NCBI GenBank assembly: GCA_964631955.1 | Contig: CAZWBA010000001.1 | Coordinates: forward strand, 396,614 to 460,613 | Length of the DNA: 64,000 nt | Source: CAMLJR01 sp964631955 | Lineage (GTDB): Bacteria; Pseudomonadota; Gammaproteobacteria; Pseudomonadales; CAMLJR01 | Direction of reading: 5' to 3' | Part shown: positions 8,840 to 17,784 of the stretch, piece by piece | Layout: each line of letters opens with the position of its first letter | Position numbering within the stretch: position 1 is the stretch's first letter | Notes under the pieces: model-generated | Databases searched by the model: none | Told to the model about the DNA's origin: nothing | The model's input: the letters and a program-made list of their open reading frames with translations, nothing else | Position numbers and translations under genes: made by a program

Positions 8840-9892
8840 TCAGTGAGACGCAGCCCAGCGATAATTCAGCGCGGAGGGCAGCCGGACATTCACGACGCCT
8901 TCCAGCGGTGCGAGCCGACTTTCGAGCGCCAGCTGGCGCGTTACCTGATCCGCATCGCCGGCAGTCTTCAATTGAAGAAAGATTTCGTCGCCGCTGATCA
9001 ATACGGGCTGCACGTTTCTGATGACCTCAAGGCGACGCAGATAACTCAGCAACGACATGTAATCGCCGAAACTCACCACCCCCGTCACGCGCATTACGAG
9101 CCCTTCATTACTGCTGTTCGCGGCAATCGCGTACTGCGCAGAAAAATTATCGACGATGCGATCGATTGCATTAGCCGCGCAGATCGATAACGCACTCCCG
9201 GCAGCCTCTGCCTCGAACACCTGCGCCCCGAGATTCAGCGACCAGCGCGAATCACAATTGCCGCCTGCCGTCAGCGTTATGAACGCGAGCATGAGTCCAT
9301 CGCTGCGCTCCTGAATGGCTGCTCTCACTTTCGCGCCATCCAGCCGCACCACATCGTCGACATTCAGCCCGCTCGCATTGCGGGGCAAATGCAGTACGAG
9401 ACCACGGCGACGCCATTGCTCGCGCAACACATTCGCGTAGGCGGAACTGTCGTCGATCACGGCGCGCACGCCCTTGTCGTCGACGACCAGAACTGTCAAT
9501 ACAGCCGGGCGATTTCCTCCCCACACCGGCAAGCCGGCCTTGCGCAACTCTGCATCGACCGGCGAGGCAGCGAAACGCAATTGCGCGAGCCAGGGGGTAT
9601 CGCCGCCGCCATTGCGTTCGTAACGATATTGTTCGAGAAAATGCATTGCGTTGCCGAACGCTGCGGCCAGTGCCGGCTCGCTGGCGGCGCTGCTGCGACC
9701 GGAGATTCTCACCGCAAGCTCGCGCATGCCGGCCGCTGCGGCACGCCGTAATTCATTCGGGCTCTGCTCGGCCACGGGCACGCTGATCGCGTAGAGATCG
9801 GGCACCGGCTCGGCGCTCGCCAGTCCGGCGGTAATGAATAACATCGCGAACACCACATCGCGCAATCGATTACCGCCCAGCCAGTTCGTCAT
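8840..9892 (-). CDS. DUF2066 exported protein
   Basis: 350 residues with a cleavable signal peptide (hydrophobic FAMLFITAG, then ASA|EPVPDLY). The family-typical opening DLYAISVPVAEQSPNELRRAAAAGMRELAVRISGRS is present. No catalytic motif is known for DUF2066. It is divergent from purM across 114 bp that contains a TACAAT -10-like hexamer for purM near 9965, and it is coupled to hda downstream. This arrangement is a strong synteny marker but gives no function. Confidence 0.88.
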   Translation of the reverse strand: MTNWLGGNRLRDVVFAMLFITAGLASAEPVPDLYAISVPVAEQSPNELRRAAAAGMRELAVRISGRSSAASEPALAAAFGNAMHFLEQYRYERNGGGDTPWLAQLRFAASPVDAELRKAGLPVWGGNRPAVLTVLVVDDKGVRAVIDDSSAYANVLREQWRRRGLVLHLPRNASGLNVDDVVRLDGAKVRAAIQERSDGLMLAFITLTAGGNCDSRWSLNLGAQVFEAEAAGSALSICAANAIDRIVDNFSAQYAIAANSSNEGLVMRVTGVVSFGDYMSLLSYLRRLEVIRNVQPVLISGDEIFLQLKTAGDADQVTRQLALESRLAPLEGVVNVRLPSALNYRWAASH

Positions 9893-10006
9893 CCGTCGTT
9901 TCCATGGTCATAAATAAGCACCGCGGCATTGTACCAGCAGAGCTGATAAGGGCGGTCCGAGTCTGTACAATGGCGCTCCCCGTAATTCCGCCCGGAACCC
10001 ACCGCA

Positions 10007-11077
10007 ATGACCGACAGCAAATCGCCCTCTCTCTCATATAAAGACGCCGGTGTCGACATCGACGCGGGCGACGCGCTGGTCGAGCGTATCAAGGGCGTGG
10101 CCAAACGCACGCGGCGCCCCGAGGTGCTCGGCGGTCTCGGCGGTTTTGGCGCCTTGTGCGAATTGCCGAAAGGTTATCGCGAGCCCGTGCTCGTCTCCGG
10201 TACCGATGGCGTCGGCACCAAATTGCGCCTGGCGATGCAGCTCGGCATTCACAACACCATCGGTATCGATCTCGTCGCGATGTGCGTGAACGATCTCGTC
10301 GTCGCCGGCGCGGAACCTCTGTTCTTTCTCGATTACTACGCCACCGGCAAACTCGATGTCGATATCGCCGAACAGGTCATCACCGGCATCGGCCAGGGTT
10401 GCGAACTCGCAGGCTGCGCACTGGTCGGCGGTGAAACTGCGGAAATGCCCGGCATGTATGAAGGCGACGATTACGATCTGGCGGGATTTTCGGTCGGCGT
10501 CGTCGAAAAATCCGAAATCATCGATGGCAGCAAAGTCAGCGTCGGCGATGTCATGATCGGCCTGCCTTCATCGGGGCCGCATTCGAACGGTTATTCGCTG
10601 ATTCGCAAAACTCTCGAAGTGAGCAAGGCCGACCTGCAGCAAACGCTTTCCGATCCGGCGCTCGGCGATAAGACGCTCGCGCAGGCACTGATGGCGCCGA
10701 CGCGCATTTACGTCAAACAACTACTCGCACTCTTCAAAGTCTGCACCGTGAATTCGCTCTGTCATATCACCGGCGGCGGCTTCCTCGAAAACCTGCCACG
10801 CGTGCTGCCCGATCATTGCAAAGCCGTGCTCGATTTGAATTCGTATCGCCGCCCCGCCGTATTCGACTGGCTGCAAAAAAATGGCGGCATCGATGCGAAG
10901 GAGATGTATCGCGTATTCAACTGCGGTGTCGGCATGGTGATTTGCGTGAAAGCCGCCAGTCAGGAACTCGCACTGCAGACATTGCGCGCGCAGGGCGAAT
11001 CGCCCTTCGTGCTCGGCCGTATCGAATCACTCACCGACGGCGACGAGCAAGTGCAACTGCAGGGTCTGCGCGCCTGA
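10007..11077 (+). CDS. purM: Phosphoribosylformylglycinamidine cyclo-ligase
   Basis: 356 residues. Fifth step of de novo purine synthesis: ATP-dependent ring closure of FGAM to AIR. Signatures: SYKDAGVDIDAGDALVERIK at the N-terminus, the glycine-rich SGTDGVGTKL, DLVAMCVNDLVVAGAEPLFFLDY, GGETAEMPGMY and SGPHSNGYSLIRK. Length and motifs are canonical. It is the first gene of purM-purN; the 15-bp gap argues for one transcript. Confidence 0.98.
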   Translation: MTDSKSPSLSYKDAGVDIDAGDALVERIKGVAKRTRRPEVLGGLGGFGALCELPKGYREPVLVSGTDGVGTKLRLAMQLGIHNTIGIDLVAMCVNDLVVAGAEPLFFLDYYATGKLDVDIAEQVITGIGQGCELAGCALVGGETAEMPGMYEGDDYDLAGFSVGVVEKSEIIDGSKVSVGDVMIGLPSSGPHSNGYSLIRKTLEVSKADLQQTLSDPALGDKTLAQALMAPTRIYVKQLLALFKVCTVNSLCHITGGGFLENLPRVLPDHCKAVLDLNSYRRPAVFDWLQKNGGIDAKEMYRVFNCGVGMVICVKAASQELALQTLRAQGESPFVLGRIESLTDGDEQVQLQGLRA

Positions 11078-11092
11078 GCTGCGCCAAGCACA

Positions 11093-11758
11093 ATGCCTAC
11101 CCCAATGACGACTGAACCGTGCCGCCTGGTTATTCTGATTTCCGGTAGCGGCTCCAATCTGCAGGCATTCATCGATGCGGTGGCGCGCAACGAATTGCGC
11201 GCGCACATCGTCGCCGTCATCAGCAATAAAGCCGATGCCGGCGGATTGCAGCGCGCCGCAAAAGCGAATATCCCCGCCGACGTCATCGATCACAAACAAT
11301 TCGGCAGCCGCGAAGCCTTCGACGCAGAACTGCGCGCGCGCGTCGAAAGCTATCGACCCGACCTCGTCGTGCTCGCCGGCTTCATGCGCATTCTCACGCC
11401 GGTTTTTTTGCGTCCCTTTCACGGTAAGTTAATCAATATTCATCCATCATTGCTGCCGAAATACCCGGGATTGCACACGCATCAGCGCGCGCTCGATGCG
11501 AAAGACATGCAAGCGGGCGCTACCGTACACTTCGTCACCGAGGAACTCGATGGCGGGCCGGCGATCATACAGGCGAGCGTGCCCATCCTTCCGGGCGACG
11601 AAGCGGCGACCCTTGCCGCACGCGTGCTTGTTCAGGAACATCGTATTTATCCGCTCGCTGCACAGTGGTTTGCCGAAGGGCGCCTGCAACTGCAGGACAA
11701 CCGTGCGCGTCTCGACGGCACCGCGCTGCCGCCGACCGGATTTATTTTTTCGGGATAG
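11093..11758 (+). CDS. purN: Phosphoribosylglycinamide formyltransferase
   Basis: 221 residues; the ATG at 11093 is used, but MTTEP at 11105 is also possible. Third step of purine synthesis, transferring formyl from 10-formyl-THF to GAR. Visible motifs: ISGSGSNLQAFIDAV, HKQFGSREAFDAEL, the formyl-folate site LAGFMRIL, the catalytic INIHPSLLPKYPG (Asn and His) and GATVHFVTEELDGGPAI with the catalytic Asp. The stop codon TAG lies within the first unit of a small triple repeat. Confidence 0.97.
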   Translation: MPTPMTTEPCRLVILISGSGSNLQAFIDAVARNELRAHIVAVISNKADAGGLQRAAKANIPADVIDHKQFGSREAFDAELRARVESYRPDLVVLAGFMRILTPVFLRPFHGKLINIHPSLLPKYPGLHTHQRALDAKDMQAGATVHFVTEELDGGPAIIQASVPILPGDEAATLAARVLVQEHRIYPLAAQWFAEGRLQLQDNRARLDGTALPPTGFIFSG

Positions 11759-11797
11759 CTTATATTTTCGGATAGCTTCATTATTTTTCGGGATAGC
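11746..11797 (+). repeat. Three short tandem-like repeats at the purN end
   Basis: TTTTTCGGGATAGC occurs at 11746-11759 and 11784-11797, and the shorter TTTTCGGATAGC at 11765-11776, so the spacing is 19 bp. The first unit contains the purN stop codon, and the last one precedes the DUF3108 start by 6 bp. Confidence 0.7.
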
Positions 11798-11803
11798 GAG
11801 AGT

Positions 11804-12520
11804 ATGAAAAGCCAACCATTTTTTTTCGCAGCTTTTTTATATTCACTCGCTGCGCTCGCTCAGGCAACGCAACCCACTCCTTTTAGCGCAACCTACGAAA
11901 CCAAATACGGTGTCATGTCCGCACGCGGCGAACGCAAGCTCGTGCACGATCGCGACAACCTGTGGAAATTCGAAAACAGCGCCCAGGTTTTGATGATGGA
12001 TGTGGTCGAGCGATCCTCCTTCCTCTGGCAAAACGATCGGGTCATTGCGCAAGCCTACAATTACAACAACCCTTTCAACCAGGATCGCAGCCTGTCGCTC
12101 AGCTTCGACTGGGACAACAACACCGCCATCAATAATGGCTCGAAACAAACGCTGGAAATCGCGCCGGGCGTCCACGACAAACTCAGCTATCAACTGCAGA
12201 TGCAATTCAGCGTCTGCGCAAATCCCGACAAATATCCCGGCGAAAATTTTACCGTGGTGGACCGGAAACGATTGAAAACCTATCGCGTGGAACTGGTTGG
12301 GCACGACACGCAGAAAACGCCTGCAGGAACACTGAACACGATTCACCTGCGACAATTTCGCCCGGATCGACGCGACAACGACAAGGACACGCACATCTGG
12401 CTGGCTGCGGACTGGAACTGCCTGCTCGTACGACTGGATCAGCACGATGGCGGCGATGTGGTTTCATTGAAACTTGTGAAAGCCAAAGTGAATGGCGTCG
12501 AGGTGAAAGAGAAGAAGTAA
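11804..12520 (+). CDS. DUF3108 periplasmic protein
   Basis: 238 residues with a signal peptide cleaved near AQA|TQPTPF. DUF3108 markers: PFSATYETKYGVMSARGERKLV at the start of the mature part, then YQLQMQF and, late, W.LAADWNCLLVRLDQ. The family is predicted to be periplasmic beta-structure of unknown role. Linkage behind purN is conserved in gammaproteobacteria. It is convergent with dcd; a stem-loop element separates them. Confidence 0.85.
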   Translation: MKSQPFFFAAFLYSLAALAQATQPTPFSATYETKYGVMSARGERKLVHDRDNLWKFENSAQVLMMDVVERSSFLWQNDRVIAQAYNYNNPFNQDRSLSLSFDWDNNTAINNGSKQTLEIAPGVHDKLSYQLQMQFSVCANPDKYPGENFTVVDRKRLKTYRVELVGHDTQKTPAGTLNTIHLRQFRPDRRDNDKDTHIWLAADWNCLLVRLDQHDGGDVVSLKLVKAKVNGVEVKEKK

Positions 12521-12545
12521 CCTGAGCAACCCAGCACAGCGCGGA

Positions 12546-12619
12546 GAGGCAATCTTTTTGCGCTCAAGCAGCATTTTTACAGTGCTTCGCCTGAGTGACA
12601 GGCGCAAAAAGATTACCTC
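12546..12619 (-). repeat. Intergenic stem-loop element, copy A
   Basis: Inverted arms of 18 nt (12546-12563 and 12602-12619) enclose a 38-nt loop. Positions 12565-12585 are a 21-nt block that is identical, on the opposite strand, to 16534-16554 in copy B. The only arm mismatch becomes a G-U pair if the minus strand is the RNA. Lies between convergent DUF3108 and dcd. Confidence 0.8.
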
Positions 12620-12646
12620 CCCCCGCCCACAAATATTGCGCGTAAT

Positions 12647-13213
12647 TTAAGTCTTCGGCAGCGTCACCCCGGTCTGGCCCTGATATTTTCCACCACGATC
12701 TTTATAACTCGTCGCGCACACTTCATCGGATTCGAAAAACAGCATCTGCGCCACGCCTTCGTTCGCATAAATTTTTGCCGGCAGATTCGTTGTGTTCGAA
12801 AACTCCAGCGTAACGTGCCCTTCCCACTCAGGTTCCAACGGCGTGACGTTCACGATAATGCCGCAGCGCGCATAGGTGGATTTACCGAGACAGACTGTCA
12901 GCACCGAACGCGGAATACGGAAATACTCCACCGTGCGCGCCAGCGCAAAACTGTTAGGCGGAATGATGCAGTAATCGCCCTTGATATCGACAAAGCTTTT
13001 TTCGTCGAAATTTTTCGGATCGACCGTCGCGGAATAGATATTCGTAAATACCTTGAATTCATCAGCACAGCGCACATCGTAGCCATAGCTCGACGTACCG
13101 TAGGAAATGATTCGTCCGTTCTCATTTTCGCGCACCTGCGTCGGTGCGAAGGGCTCGATCATGCCGTGCTGCTCGGACATACGGCGAATCCAGTTATCGG
13201 ATTTGATACTCAT
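12647..13213 (-). CDS. dcd: dCTP deaminase
   Basis: 188 residues from MSIKSDNWIRRMSEQHGMIEPF, the canonical N-terminus; the upstream frame is discarded. Motifs: SYGTSSYGYDVRC, VDPKNFDEKSF, the catalytic PLEPEWEGHVTLEFSN (Glu) and a conserved C-terminal KYQGQTGVTLP. It deaminates dCTP to dUTP and so feeds thymidylate synthesis. It is the distal partner of apbC in the same direction, separated by 62 bp that hold a GC-rich hairpin. Confidence 0.97.
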   Translation of the reverse strand: MSIKSDNWIRRMSEQHGMIEPFAPTQVRENENGRIISYGTSSYGYDVRCADEFKVFTNIYSATVDPKNFDEKSFVDIKGDYCIIPPNSFALARTVEYFRIPRSVLTVCLGKSTYARCGIIVNVTPLEPEWEGHVTLEFSNTTNLPAKIYANEGVAQMLFFESDEVCATSYKDRGGKYQGQTGVTLPKT

Positions 13214-13242
13214 CGTTATGAAGGCCTCAATAAATGTTTTTT

Positions 13243-13265
13243 CTCCCCTCCCAAATGGGAGAGGG
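13243..13265. repeat. GC-rich palindrome between apbC and dcd
   Basis: A CCC/TCCC block and its complement GGGA/GAGGG flank AAAT. It resembles dispersed intergenic palindromes; no T-tract follows. Confidence 0.5.
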
Positions 13266-13275
13266 AATGAACGAC

Positions 13276-14112
13276 TCAATCGTTTTTAATCACGATCTTC
13301 GGAAATTCGTTCGGCAGCAATTGCGCGACTTTGGCGATAACCCGGCGCGCAATGTCGCGATAAATTTTTGTCACCGCACCATCGGGCTCGGCTGCCACCG
13401 TTGGATTGCCGTTATCGACCTGCTCGCGAATCGAGCGCGCCAGCGGCAATGAACCCAGCAATTGCACACCGTATTCCTGCGCCATTCTCTCGCCGCCGCC
13501 TGCGCCGAACAAATGCTCTGCATGGCCGCAATTCGTGCAGATATGCACGGCCATATTCTCGACGATGCCGAGCACGGGAATATCGACTTTGCCGAACATT
13601 TCGATGCCCTTTTTTGCATCGAGCAGCGCGATATCCTGCGGCGTCGTTACGATCACCGCGCCAGTCAGCGGAATTTTCTGCGCCAGCGTCAGCTGGATAT
13701 CACCCGTTCCCGGCGGCAGATCGATAATCAGATAATCGAGATCGTTCCAGGCGGTTTGGTTGATCAATTGCAGCAACGCGCCACTCGCCATCGGCCCACG
13801 CCATACCACCGGCGTATTTTCCGTGAGCAGATAGCCGATCGACATCGTCTGCAGACCGTGCGCGATCACCGGCTCCAGCAATTGCGAACCGCGTTGCGCA
13901 GGGCGCTCCTCGGGCACACCGAGCATCAGCGGCTGACTCGGCCCGTAGATATCGGCGTCGAGCAGACCGACACGCGCACCTTCGGCCTGCAACGCGAGTG
14001 CGAGATTGACCGCAGTGGTCGACTTGCCAACACCGCCCTTGCCCGAGGCGACCGCGATGATGTGTTTGACGTTCTGCATATTGGGCAGTGTTTGCCCGCT
14101 GGACTCTGACAT
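13276..14112 (-). CDS. apbC: Iron-sulfur carrier protein ApbC/Mrp (short form)
   Basis: 278 residues. A Mrp/NBP35-type P-loop ATPase that carries Fe-S clusters. Deviant Walker A GKGGVGKST; DADIYGPSQP; the cluster Cys pair CTNCGH near residue 195. E. coli Mrp has about 369 residues because of an N-terminal MIP18-like domain; that domain is absent, and the 217 bp to metG leave no space for it. Whether the carrier works alone or with a separate MIP18 protein cannot be seen. Divergent from metG, the usual arrangement. Confidence 0.93.
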   Translation of the reverse strand: MSESSGQTLPNMQNVKHIIAVASGKGGVGKSTTAVNLALALQAEGARVGLLDADIYGPSQPLMLGVPEERPAQRGSQLLEPVIAHGLQTMSIGYLLTENTPVVWRGPMASGALLQLINQTAWNDLDYLIIDLPPGTGDIQLTLAQKIPLTGAVIVTTPQDIALLDAKKGIEMFGKVDIPVLGIVENMAVHICTNCGHAEHLFGAGGGERMAQEYGVQLLGSLPLARSIREQVDNGNPTVAAEPDGAVTKIYRDIARRVIAKVAQLLPNEFPKIVIKND

Positions 14113-14329
14113 TCAAAACTCCTGGAAAAGATGCCGCCAAAGGCCGCGCCGCGGATGGATTCGGCGCCCCATCACCTGGGTCTGACCGAGCGAAGTGCGC
14201 TATAGTATCGCCCCTTTTGCCGGCGCCCAACCCTCACGATTTTCAGCGGTTCGGTGCGGACATTTCACCGGCACAGCAACTTGCAGCCACACACGAAACA
14301 CCATCGCCAGACCGCTTTAAGGAAACCGC

Positions 14330-16465
14330 ATGTCGTCGCCCAAACGCCGCATTCTCGTCACCAGTGCATTGCCCTACGCCAATGGCGCGATTCATCTCGG
14401 CCATCTGGTCGAGTACATCCAGACCGACATCTGGGTGCGCTTCCAACGCATGCGCGGGCATGAGGTGCATTATGTCGGCGCCGATGATCAGCACGGCACG
14501 CCCATCATGCTGCGCGCCGAAAAGGAAAACATCACACCGCGCCAGCTCGTCGACCGCGTATTGACCGAACACACGCGTGATTTTTTCGGCGGTCTCGACA
14601 AGCAAACCGAATTTCAGAAAACACAGGACAGTTCGGTACTCGGCGGCTTCCATATCAGCTTCGATAATTATCATCAGACCGATGCCGAAGAAAATCGGCT
14701 CTTCTGCGAAGATATTTACAAGAAACTCGAAGCAAACGAATTGATTGCGCGCCGCGAAGTCGAGCAATTCTACGATCCCGTCAAGGAAATGTTTCTGCCG
14801 GACCGCTTCATCAAAGGCGAATGCCCGAAGTGCAGTGCGAAGGATCAATACGGTGATTCGTGCGAAGTCTGCGGCACCACCTATTCGCCGACCGATTTGA
14901 AAAATCCGTACTCGGCAGTTTCGGGTGCAACGCCCGTGCGCAGGGCATCCGAACATTATTTCTTCAAACTATCCGATGCCCGCTGCGAAAAATTTCTCAA
15001 GGAATTCACTCGCGAACCGGGCAAACTGCAAGTCGAAGCCGCCAACAAACTCGATGAGTGGTTCACCTCGGGCTTATCCGATTGGGATATTTCGCGCGAC
15101 GCGCCCTATTTCGGTTTCAAAATTCCCGGCACGGAAAATAAATTCTTTTACGTCTGGCTGGATGCACCCGTCGGCTATTTCGGCAGCTTCCGCAACTACG
15201 TGCAGAAACTGAAAGCACTGGGGCGCGATATCGACGAAGACGCCTTCCTCGATGCGGAAAAGGCCAAAGCCGAAAAAACTGAAATGGTGCACTTCATCGG
15301 CAAGGACATTCTTTATTTCCATGCACTGTTCTGGCCGGCGATGCTCGAAAATTCCGGTTACCGCACGCCGACGCAAATCAATGCGCACGGCTTCCTCACG
15401 GTCGACGGCGCGAAAATGTCGAAAAGCCGCGGCACGTTCATCACCGCGCAGAGCTATATCGATCAGGGTTTGAATCCCGAATGGCTGCGTTATTACTTCG
15501 CTGCGAAATTGAACGGCACGATGGAGGATATCGACCTCAACCTTGAGGATTTCATTGCGCGGGTGAATTCGGATCTCGTTGGCAAGTACATCAATATTGC
15601 GAGCCGGTGTGCAGGGTTTATTACGAAGTTTTTCGACGGCAAGTTAAACGTCAACTCGATCCAGCCTTTAGCAACTGCCGCGGTCGCGCAAGGTAATGCA
15701 GTTGCTGATGCATTCGATGCGCGCGATTACGGTAAGGCTCTGCGTGAAATCATGGCGCTGGCCGACCGCATCAATGCCGAGATTGCACAAGTGGCGCCCT
15801 GGGTTCTCGCTAAAGATGAAAGCAAGCGCGCTGAGCTGCATGATATCTGCTCGAAGGCCTTGCATGGTTTCTATGTACTTTCGATTCTGCTACAGCCGGT
15901 CCTGCCGCAATTGTCCGCGCGCGTAGCAAAAGAGCTGTTCGGCTTATCACGTGAATTCAGCTGGCATGATCTGCAGAATATTCCGGCGCAAATCAATCCC
16001 TATCAGCATCTGATGACCCGCGTAGAACAAAAGCAGATCGATGCACTGGTCGCCGCCAATCGTGAGTCGCTACAAGCCGCTGAGCCCGCCACACAGCAGA
16101 AAAAGGCAGAAACCAAAGTCGTGACCGAAGAAAAAGCCGAGACTATTTCAATCGACGATTTCATGAAGATCGATCTGCGCGTCGCAAAAATCGTTTCTGC
16201 CGAACACGTCGAAGGCGCGGATAAATTACTGAAACTGCAACTCGATCTCGGCGAAGAACAGCGCCAGGTATTCGCGGGAATAAAATCCGCGTATCAACCC
16301 GAACAGCTAGTTGGAAAATTTACTGTAGTTGTGGCAAATCTCGCGCCGCGCAAAATGAAATTCGGCATGAGCGAAGGGATGGTGCTCGCCGCAGGTCCGG
16401 GCGGAAAGGAAATTTTCCTGCTCTCGCCGGATAGCGGCGCTACGCCCGGCATGAAAGTGAAGTAA
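14330..16465 (+). CDS. metG: Methionyl-tRNA synthetase
   Basis: 711 residues. Class I synthetase: HIGH-like IHLGHLVEYIQ near residue 21, zinc knuckle CPKCSAKDQYGDSCEVC (residues about 165-181), KMSKSRGTF signature near residue 363, anticodon-binding helical domain, and a C-terminal tRNA-binding (Trbp111-like) domain from about residue 605 (IDDFMKIDLRVAKIV ... GGKEIFLLSPDSG), linked by a charged Lys/Glu segment. Charges tRNA-Met. The repeat copy B starts 32 bp after the stop. Confidence 0.98.
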   Translation: MSSPKRRILVTSALPYANGAIHLGHLVEYIQTDIWVRFQRMRGHEVHYVGADDQHGTPIMLRAEKENITPRQLVDRVLTEHTRDFFGGLDKQTEFQKTQDSSVLGGFHISFDNYHQTDAEENRLFCEDIYKKLEANELIARREVEQFYDPVKEMFLPDRFIKGECPKCSAKDQYGDSCEVCGTTYSPTDLKNPYSAVSGATPVRRASEHYFFKLSDARCEKFLKEFTREPGKLQVEAANKLDEWFTSGLSDWDISRDAPYFGFKIPGTENKFFYVWLDAPVGYFGSFRNYVQKLKALGRDIDEDAFLDAEKAKAEKTEMVHFIGKDILYFHALFWPAMLENSGYRTPTQINAHGFLTVDGAKMSKSRGTFITAQSYIDQGLNPEWLRYYFAAKLNGTMEDIDLNLEDFIARVNSDLVGKYINIASRCAGFITKFFDGKLNVNSIQPLATAAVAQGNAVADAFDARDYGKALREIMALADRINAEIAQVAPWVLAKDESKRAELHDICSKALHGFYVLSILLQPVLPQLSARVAKELFGLSREFSWHDLQNIPAQINPYQHLMTRVEQKQIDALVAANRESLQAAEPATQQKKAETKVVTEEKAETISIDDFMKIDLRVAKIVSAEHVEGADKLLKLQLDLGEEQRQVFAGIKSAYQPEQLVGKFTVVVANLAPRKMKFGMSEGMVLAAGPGGKEIFLLSPDSGATPGMKVK

Positions 16466-16496
16466 AAAATCTACTTGGCACAATATTAATGAGACG

Positions 16497-16578
16497 GGGT
16501 GCATTGCTTTTTTGGTTCATCGCCATCAGGGTGGCACTGTAAAAATGCTGCTTGCAAAACCAAAAAAGTAATGCATCC
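16497..16578 (+). repeat. Intergenic stem-loop element, copy B
   Basis: Arms of 21 nt (16497-16517 and 16558-16578) around a 40-nt loop. Both arm differences are G-U pairs in a plus-strand RNA. The loop carries the 21-nt block 16534-16554 shared with copy A, while the arms differ strongly from those of copy A: they changed sequence but kept pairing. Confidence 0.8.
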
Positions 16579-16611
16579 CGGCTCCGCTCGATACACAAAC
16601 GAGGCAGTGCA

Positions 16612-17220
16612 ATGACAACTGTCGATCTCATCACACTGATCGACGATCTACTACCGCAAACGCAATGCACCGATTGCGGTTACAACGGCTGCCGCCCGTA
16701 CGCCGAAGCCATCACGCAAGGCGAAGCGATTAATCGCTGTCCGCCCGGCGGCGATAAAACTATCGCAGCACTCGCCACGCTACTTAATCAATCGATTATT
16801 CCGCTCGCCGATAATCCCAAACCCGAACGCGTCGCCTTCATTCGCGAAGCCGAATGCATCGGCTGCACCAAATGCATCCAGGCCTGTCCCGTCGATGCCA
16901 TCATGGGCGCAGCAAAACTGATGCACACCGTCATCATCGATGAATGCACTGGCTGCGATTTATGCGTGGAACCCTGCCCTGTCGACTGCATCGACATGCG
17001 TCCCATCGAGCGCGTGCCGCAACCCGCACACTACCGCATGCGCTTCAACAACCGGAATATTCGTCTGCATAGCGAGCATGAAGAGCGCGAACGACTGCGC
17101 GCCGAACGCACAAGAAAAATCGCCGCCAGCAACAGTGTGGCGACAAAATCGAAACAGGAAGAAATTCGCGAAGCGATTGCCCGGGCAAAGGCGAGAAAAG
17201 CCGGCGCCCGCAACGATTAG
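16612..17220 (+). CDS. rsxB: RsxB/RnfB-like ferredoxin, soluble form
   Basis: 202 residues from MTTVDLITLIDDLLPQ (GAGG upstream). A 4Fe-4S domain of the RnfB type (CTDCGYNGCRPYAEA ... NRCPPGG) is followed by two ferredoxin 4Fe-4S motifs (CIGCTKCIQACPVDAI and CTGCDLCVEPCPVDCI). A Lys/Arg/Glu-rich tail ends the protein. E. coli RsxB begins with a membrane segment; here the protein starts directly at the Fe-S domain, so it should be soluble. No rsxA, C, D, G or E gene is adjacent. A stand-alone electron carrier is the most direct reading. Confidence 0.85.
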   Translation: MTTVDLITLIDDLLPQTQCTDCGYNGCRPYAEAITQGEAINRCPPGGDKTIAALATLLNQSIIPLADNPKPERVAFIREAECIGCTKCIQACPVDAIMGAAKLMHTVIIDECTGCDLCVEPCPVDCIDMRPIERVPQPAHYRMRFNNRNIRLHSEHEERERLRAERTRKIAASNSVATKSKQEEIREAIARAKARKAGARND

Positions 17221-17247
17221 CGCGACTCGATCGTCTTTCCCACTCGC

Positions 17248-17784
17248 CTAACTTCGCGGGTCGATCTGCAAGCCTTCGCGAAAGCGACGGCCATTTTCAA
17301 CGTAACCGGCTGAAGATTTTCGCAACTGGGCAATCTGCTCTTCGCTCAACTGGCGCACGACGCGACCTGGTGCGCCGACTACGAGCGAACCGTCGGGAAT
17401 CACCTTGCCTTCGGGAATCAGGGCATTGGCGCCGATGATGCAGTTATTGCCGATCTGCGCATTATTCAGGATGACCGCGTTGATGCCGATCAGCGTGTTG
17501 TCGCCGATCGTGCAGCCGTGAATCACCGCTTTATGCCCCACAGTGACACCGCGACCGATTTTCGCAGGCTTGTCCGGATCGACGTGCACCACGGCGCCAT
17601 CCTGAATATTGCTGTTATCGCCGATTTCGATTGTCGCGTTATCGCCGCGCAACACCGCGTTAAACCAGATGCTGACATTGTCGCCGATGATGACCGAGCC
17701 GATGACTGTCGCGGTTGGTGCGATGTAATAATTTTCACTCTTAAATTCAACCCGGCGCTCGTTCAAACTGAAAATCATCTTCAA
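17248..17784 (-). CDS. Gamma-class carbonic anhydrase-like (YrdA) protein
   Basis: 178 residues of left-handed beta-helix: repeated hexapeptides such as VIGDNVSIWFNAVLRGD, IGDNSNIQDGAVVHVD and IGDNTLIGINAVILN. Three His expected as zinc ligands are visible (VVHVD, VGHKAVIHGC). Family members are hexapeptide-repeat trimers; some have carbonic anhydrase activity and others have unknown substrates. The ATG overlaps the stop of the upstream Nudix gene by 4 bp, so both are co-translated. Confidence 0.88.
   Translation of the reverse strand: MKMIFSLNERRVEFKSENYYIAPTATVIGSVIIGDNVSIWFNAVLRGDNATIEIGDNSNIQDGAVVHVDPDKPAKIGRGVTVGHKAVIHGCTIGDNTLIGINAVILNNAQIGNNCIIGANALIPEGKVIPDGSLVVGAPGRVVRQLSEEQIAQLRKSSAGYVENGRRFREGLQIDPRS

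Noticed and set aside
13700..14230. Long frame antisense-shifted to apbC
   Set aside because: Composition is Arg/Ala-rich shadow of the real apbC frame; no motif.
14243..14956. 237-codon minus frame opposite metG
   Set aside because: Opposes HIGH-region coding sequence; no ribosome site or family match.
12546..16578. Stem-loop pair read as integron attC sites
   Set aside because: No conserved core (RYYYAAC/GTTRRRY) at the ends, no integrase, and the conserved part is in the loop, not at the arms.
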